Below are positions 37,955 to 39,873 of a stretch of DNA of 39,873 nt, one piece after another (the stretch's first letter is position 1; each line of letters begins with the position of its first letter). Where the stretch lies: positions 1 to 39,873 of the forward strand of contig JAIFND010000179.1 in assembly GCA_020047915.1 (NCBI GenBank), read 5' to 3'. Made by a program: the position numbers and the translations under genes. The DNA comes from a bacterium (GTDB lineage Bacteria > Planctomycetota > UBA11346). The notes beneath the pieces are model-generated. The model did no database searches. It was not told where the DNA came from and saw only the letters and a list, made by a program, of their open reading frames with translations.

Positions 37955-39007
37955 CTACTTCCGCAGCCGGCGCAGCTCGTCGGCCAGATGCTCGAATTCG
38001 CGCGGACGCGGCGAGACGATGCGGACGGTCTCGCCTCCTGCCGGATCGGGCAGCTCCATCTTCCAGGCGTGCAGCATGTGGCGCGGGGCCTGTACCGGAT
38101 CGTGGCGGTCGCCGTGACGGCGATCGCCGTACAGCGGGTGCCCCATCTCGGCGAAGTGGATGCGGATCTGGTGGTGCCGCCCGGTCTTGGGCATAACCTT
38201 GACCAGCGCGCCGTAGGTGCCCAGCGTCTCCATCACCTCCCAGGTGGTGGTGGCAGCGCGCGCGTCGGCGCCGTGGCCACTCTTCCAATGCTCGAAGCCC
38301 TGGCCCTTCTCCTCCTGGATCAGGTAGCTGCGGTGCTCGCCGCTGGCGCGCGGATGGCCGCGCACGATCGCCAGGTAGGTCTTCTTCACCAGGTGGTCGC
38401 GGAAGGATTCCTCGAGCTTACGCGCGATGCGCTCCTGCTTGGCGAACAGGACGATGCCGCTGGTGTCGGCATCGATGCGATGCACCGGGATGATGCCGGG
38501 CAGGAACGAGGCCTTGAGGATGTCGAGCAGGCTCCAGCTCTTGACCGCATCGGTCGGGGTCACCGGCAGCCAGGCCGGCTTGTCGTAGGCGATGAAGCCT
38601 TCGGTCTCGTGCACGATGCGGGCGCGGTCAAAGATGTGCTCTTGCGGAGCGTGTTCGACGAAGACCTCGACCGTCTCGCCCGGCTTGACCTGGCGGCTGG
38701 CGAAGGTCTCGACCCCGCCATCGACGCGCACGCAGCCGCTTTCGATCAGTTTCTTGGCCTCGCGCACGCTGATTCCGCCCTGGATGCGGGCGACGTAGGC
38801 GGCGAGGCGGGTGCCGCCCTCGACGCCGACGCGGCGCGCTCCGGGACCCGGCTTCCAGATCACCCCCTCGGCCGCCTTGCCCTTGCCCTTGCCGCCGCCG
38901 CCACGCTTGGCCTTCCCCTGCTTGGTCTTGCGCGCCTGCTGGGTCTGGAACCCGGACAGTTCCGCACGCAGATCGCCGAGGTCGAGCTTCCAGCCGCGGC
39001 CGTTCAT
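37955..39007 (-). CDS. RluA-family 23S rRNA pseudouridine synthase
   Basis: 350 residues. A basic, Gly/Lys-rich N terminus (KQGKAKRGGGGKGKGK) is followed by an S4 RNA-binding domain (about 70-115; ISVREAKKLIESGCVRVDG) and the catalytic domain. The active-site Asp is in IPVHRIDADTSGIVLF (HRLDxxTSG motif). GRHHQIRIHFAEMGHPLYGD is the conserved C-terminal block. Which uridine it modifies (RluA, RluC or RluD type) cannot be told. The start overlaps the upstream DUF4412-like gene as ATGA. Confidence 0.92.
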   Translation of the reverse strand: MNGRGWKLDLGDLRAELSGFQTQQARKTKQGKAKRGGGGKGKGKAAEGVIWKPGPGARRVGVEGGTRLAAYVARIQGGISVREAKKLIESGCVRVDGGVETFASRQVKPGETVEVFVEHAPQEHIFDRARIVHETEGFIAYDKPAWLPVTPTDAVKSWSLLDILKASFLPGIIPVHRIDADTSGIVLFAKQERIARKLEESFRDHLVKKTYLAIVRGHPRASGEHRSYLIQEEKGQGFEHWKSGHGADARAATTTWEVMETLGTYGALVKVMPKTGRHHQIRIHFAEMGHPLYGDRRHGDRHDPVQAPRHMLHAWKMELPDPAGGETVRIVSPRPREFEHLADELRRLRK

Positions 39008-39561
39008 CGGGCTCCCGGCATCATGCCGCCGAAGCCTTCCATGATCTGATAATCTTTGGGCGCCTCGAAGAGGTCGGCCTTCTGGGAGCCGATCTGGTAG
39101 TTGGTGAAGTCGCCCTGGCCCTGGCCAGACTTCACGCGGATGATCACGCCCTGCTTGGCATCGATCCAGCCGGTGCCCTTCTCATCGCCGCTGGTCCACT
39201 CGTAGCGGTCGCAGGCGACGCCGTTCACCGTCTCGGTACCGGTCTTCTTCCAGGTCGATTTCGGATCCTGGGTGGGGTCCTTGTTCTGCGACGGGTCGTA
39301 GGCCATCGCCATGCCGGATTTCTCTGCCGGCATCAGCATCCACATCTTCTTGAGGTCCTGGCGGATGATCATGACCATCGCACCTTCTTCAGACTTCAGC
39401 TCCATGCGCTGCTTGCCGGCACCGCCGACGAACTGGCGACCCGTGACCTTCTCCGAGCCATCGCTAAAGGCGATATCGCAGGCATAGGCCGGCGGCGACT
39501 TGAACGGCAATTCGGCGGCATGGAGGGAGAGGACCAAGGCGAGGAGTGCGAGGTAGCGCAT
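39004..39561 (-). CDS. Exported DUF4412-like protein
   Basis: 185 residues with a signal peptide (MRYLALLALVLSLHAAE). The mature part is a beta-rich chain with MIIRQDLKKMWMLMPAEKSG, TETVNGVACDRYEWTSGD and GTGWIDAKQGVIIRVKSGQG. This pattern is that of small LolA-like-fold proteins (DUF4412 and relatives), in which a measured modification follows a -NG-x-CxxYxW- segment. The role is unknown. ATG 39561 is the only start giving a signal peptide. It lies first in a two-gene unit with the pseudouridine synthase. Confidence 0.8.
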   Translation of the reverse strand: MRYLALLALVLSLHAAELPFKSPPAYACDIAFSDGSEKVTGRQFVGGAGKQRMELKSEEGAMVMIIRQDLKKMWMLMPAEKSGMAMAYDPSQNKDPTQDPKSTWKKTGTETVNGVACDRYEWTSGDEKGTGWIDAKQGVIIRVKSGQGQGDFTNYQIGSQKADLFEAPKDYQIMEGFGGMMPGAR

Positions 39562-39873
39562 GGGCGCGCATGCTCGCGCGTCCTTGCGCGGGGCAAGGAA
39601 CGCATCCCTGCGGGCGAGGGCGCCCGCGAGCCGGTCGGGCGGGGGCGCCCGCGCCCCCAGAGCCGCGCCAGCGGCGACGGGCGAGGCAGGGGCGGTGGGC
39701 GGATACAATGGGCGAAGCCCATCCGCCCACGGTTTCGGAGCGGTAGCGACGAAACCGAGCCCTGCCGAGCCCGGGGGTCCGAGGGGGCGTCGGCCCATAT
39801 CCGTTAACCTAAAATCCATCCAGCGAGCAGTCGCTGGATGGTCTCCGTCTGCGCAACCCTGCCCCGTCGTTGA
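39562..39873. other. Hairpin-rich 3' flank with no recognisable gene
   Basis: No gene is supported here. The segment is strongly structured: a palindromic GC repeat near 39608-39660 (copy 4 of the repeat family); GTGGGCGG (39695-39702) with CCGCCCAC (39723-39730), enclosing ATGGGC-GAA-GCCCAT; CGGTTTCG (39730-39737) with CGAAACCG (39750-39757); and a perfect 11-bp stem CCATCCAGCGA (39816-39826) with TCGCTGGATGG (39831-39841), loop GCAG. The order of hairpins suggests a terminator group or a REP-like element. The 5' region of the DUF4412-like gene must also lie here. Confidence 0.55.
39608..39660. repeat. GC-rich palindromic repeat, copy 4
   Basis: CGGGCGAGGGCGCCCGCGAG followed by CCGGTCGGGCGGGGGCGCCC and GCGCCCCCAG. 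The part AGCCGGTCGGGCGGGGGCGC is the reverse complement of sequence upstream of valS (8873-8921). The core GGGGGCGCCCGCGCCCCC also follows sufS. Confidence 0.6.

Overview
The window is a high-GC bacterial chromosome segment with 32 confident protein-coding genes on both strands. I see no rRNA, tRNA, CRISPR array, phage or insertion-sequence gene. Several traits point to the PVC group, most likely Planctomycetota: a Ser/Thr kinase with an N-terminal zinc ribbon and C-terminal leucine-rich repeats, many PDZ and HtrA-like proteins, a TonB-like anchor fused to a prenyltransferase/terpene-cyclase-fold domain, and many starts without a Shine-Dalgarno sequence. This is inference from protein types. 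No marker gene was compared.

Layout. 1-286: no gene seen. 287-6189 (+): a tandem pseudo-protease with a PDZ domain, an active HtrA-type protease with two PDZ domains, a large helical protein and a short STN-domain protein. 6186-8415 (-): an outer-membrane barrel protein and a class I/II aminotransferase. 8483-15754 (+): a small lipoprotein, valyl-tRNA synthetase, a class I glutamine amidotransferase and the kinase-LRR protein. 15825-21153 (+): a suf iron-sulfur operon led by an IscU/SufU-like protein that lacks the family cysteines, then sufB, sufC, sufD and sufS. 21219-22541 (+): argJ with a strong hairpin terminator. 22611-25668 (-): the TonB-like/prenyltransferase-fold protein and an orphan MsmX/UgpC-type ABC ATPase. 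25794-29380 (+): a CobW-type GTPase, an AraC regulator and two PDZ proteins. 29581-30903 (-): dihydroorotase. 30962-32107 (+): an M20D amidohydrolase. 32058-36729 (-): a zinc-uptake operon (porin, ZnuA, ZnuC, ZnuB, M28 metallopeptidase) below an AT-rich operator-like site. 36797-37708 (+): an RlmK-like methyltransferase. 37955-39561 (-): a RluA-type pseudouridine synthase and a DUF4412-like protein. 39562-39873: no gene, but several hairpins.

The main hidden signal is a family of repeats at gene junctions. Five intergenic regions (valS/amidotransferase, sufB/sufC, sufD/sufS, PDZ gene/pyrC, rlmK-like/rluA) hold short tandem arrays whose unit is always 7 bp. In four of them the array has about four units per arm, followed across a spacer by a complementary inverted array. 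The 7-bp sequence differs at every locus, but within a locus the two arms match. A sixth, single-armed array of exactly four heptamers lies inside the 5' coding part of sufB. The elements fill the whole gap from one coding end to the next. At three same-strand junctions, pairing of the arms in mRNA would bring the upstream stop codon next to the downstream start codon, which has no Shine-Dalgarno sequence. I treat this as the best candidate for an undescribed system. Its function is inference. The repeats are seen directly.
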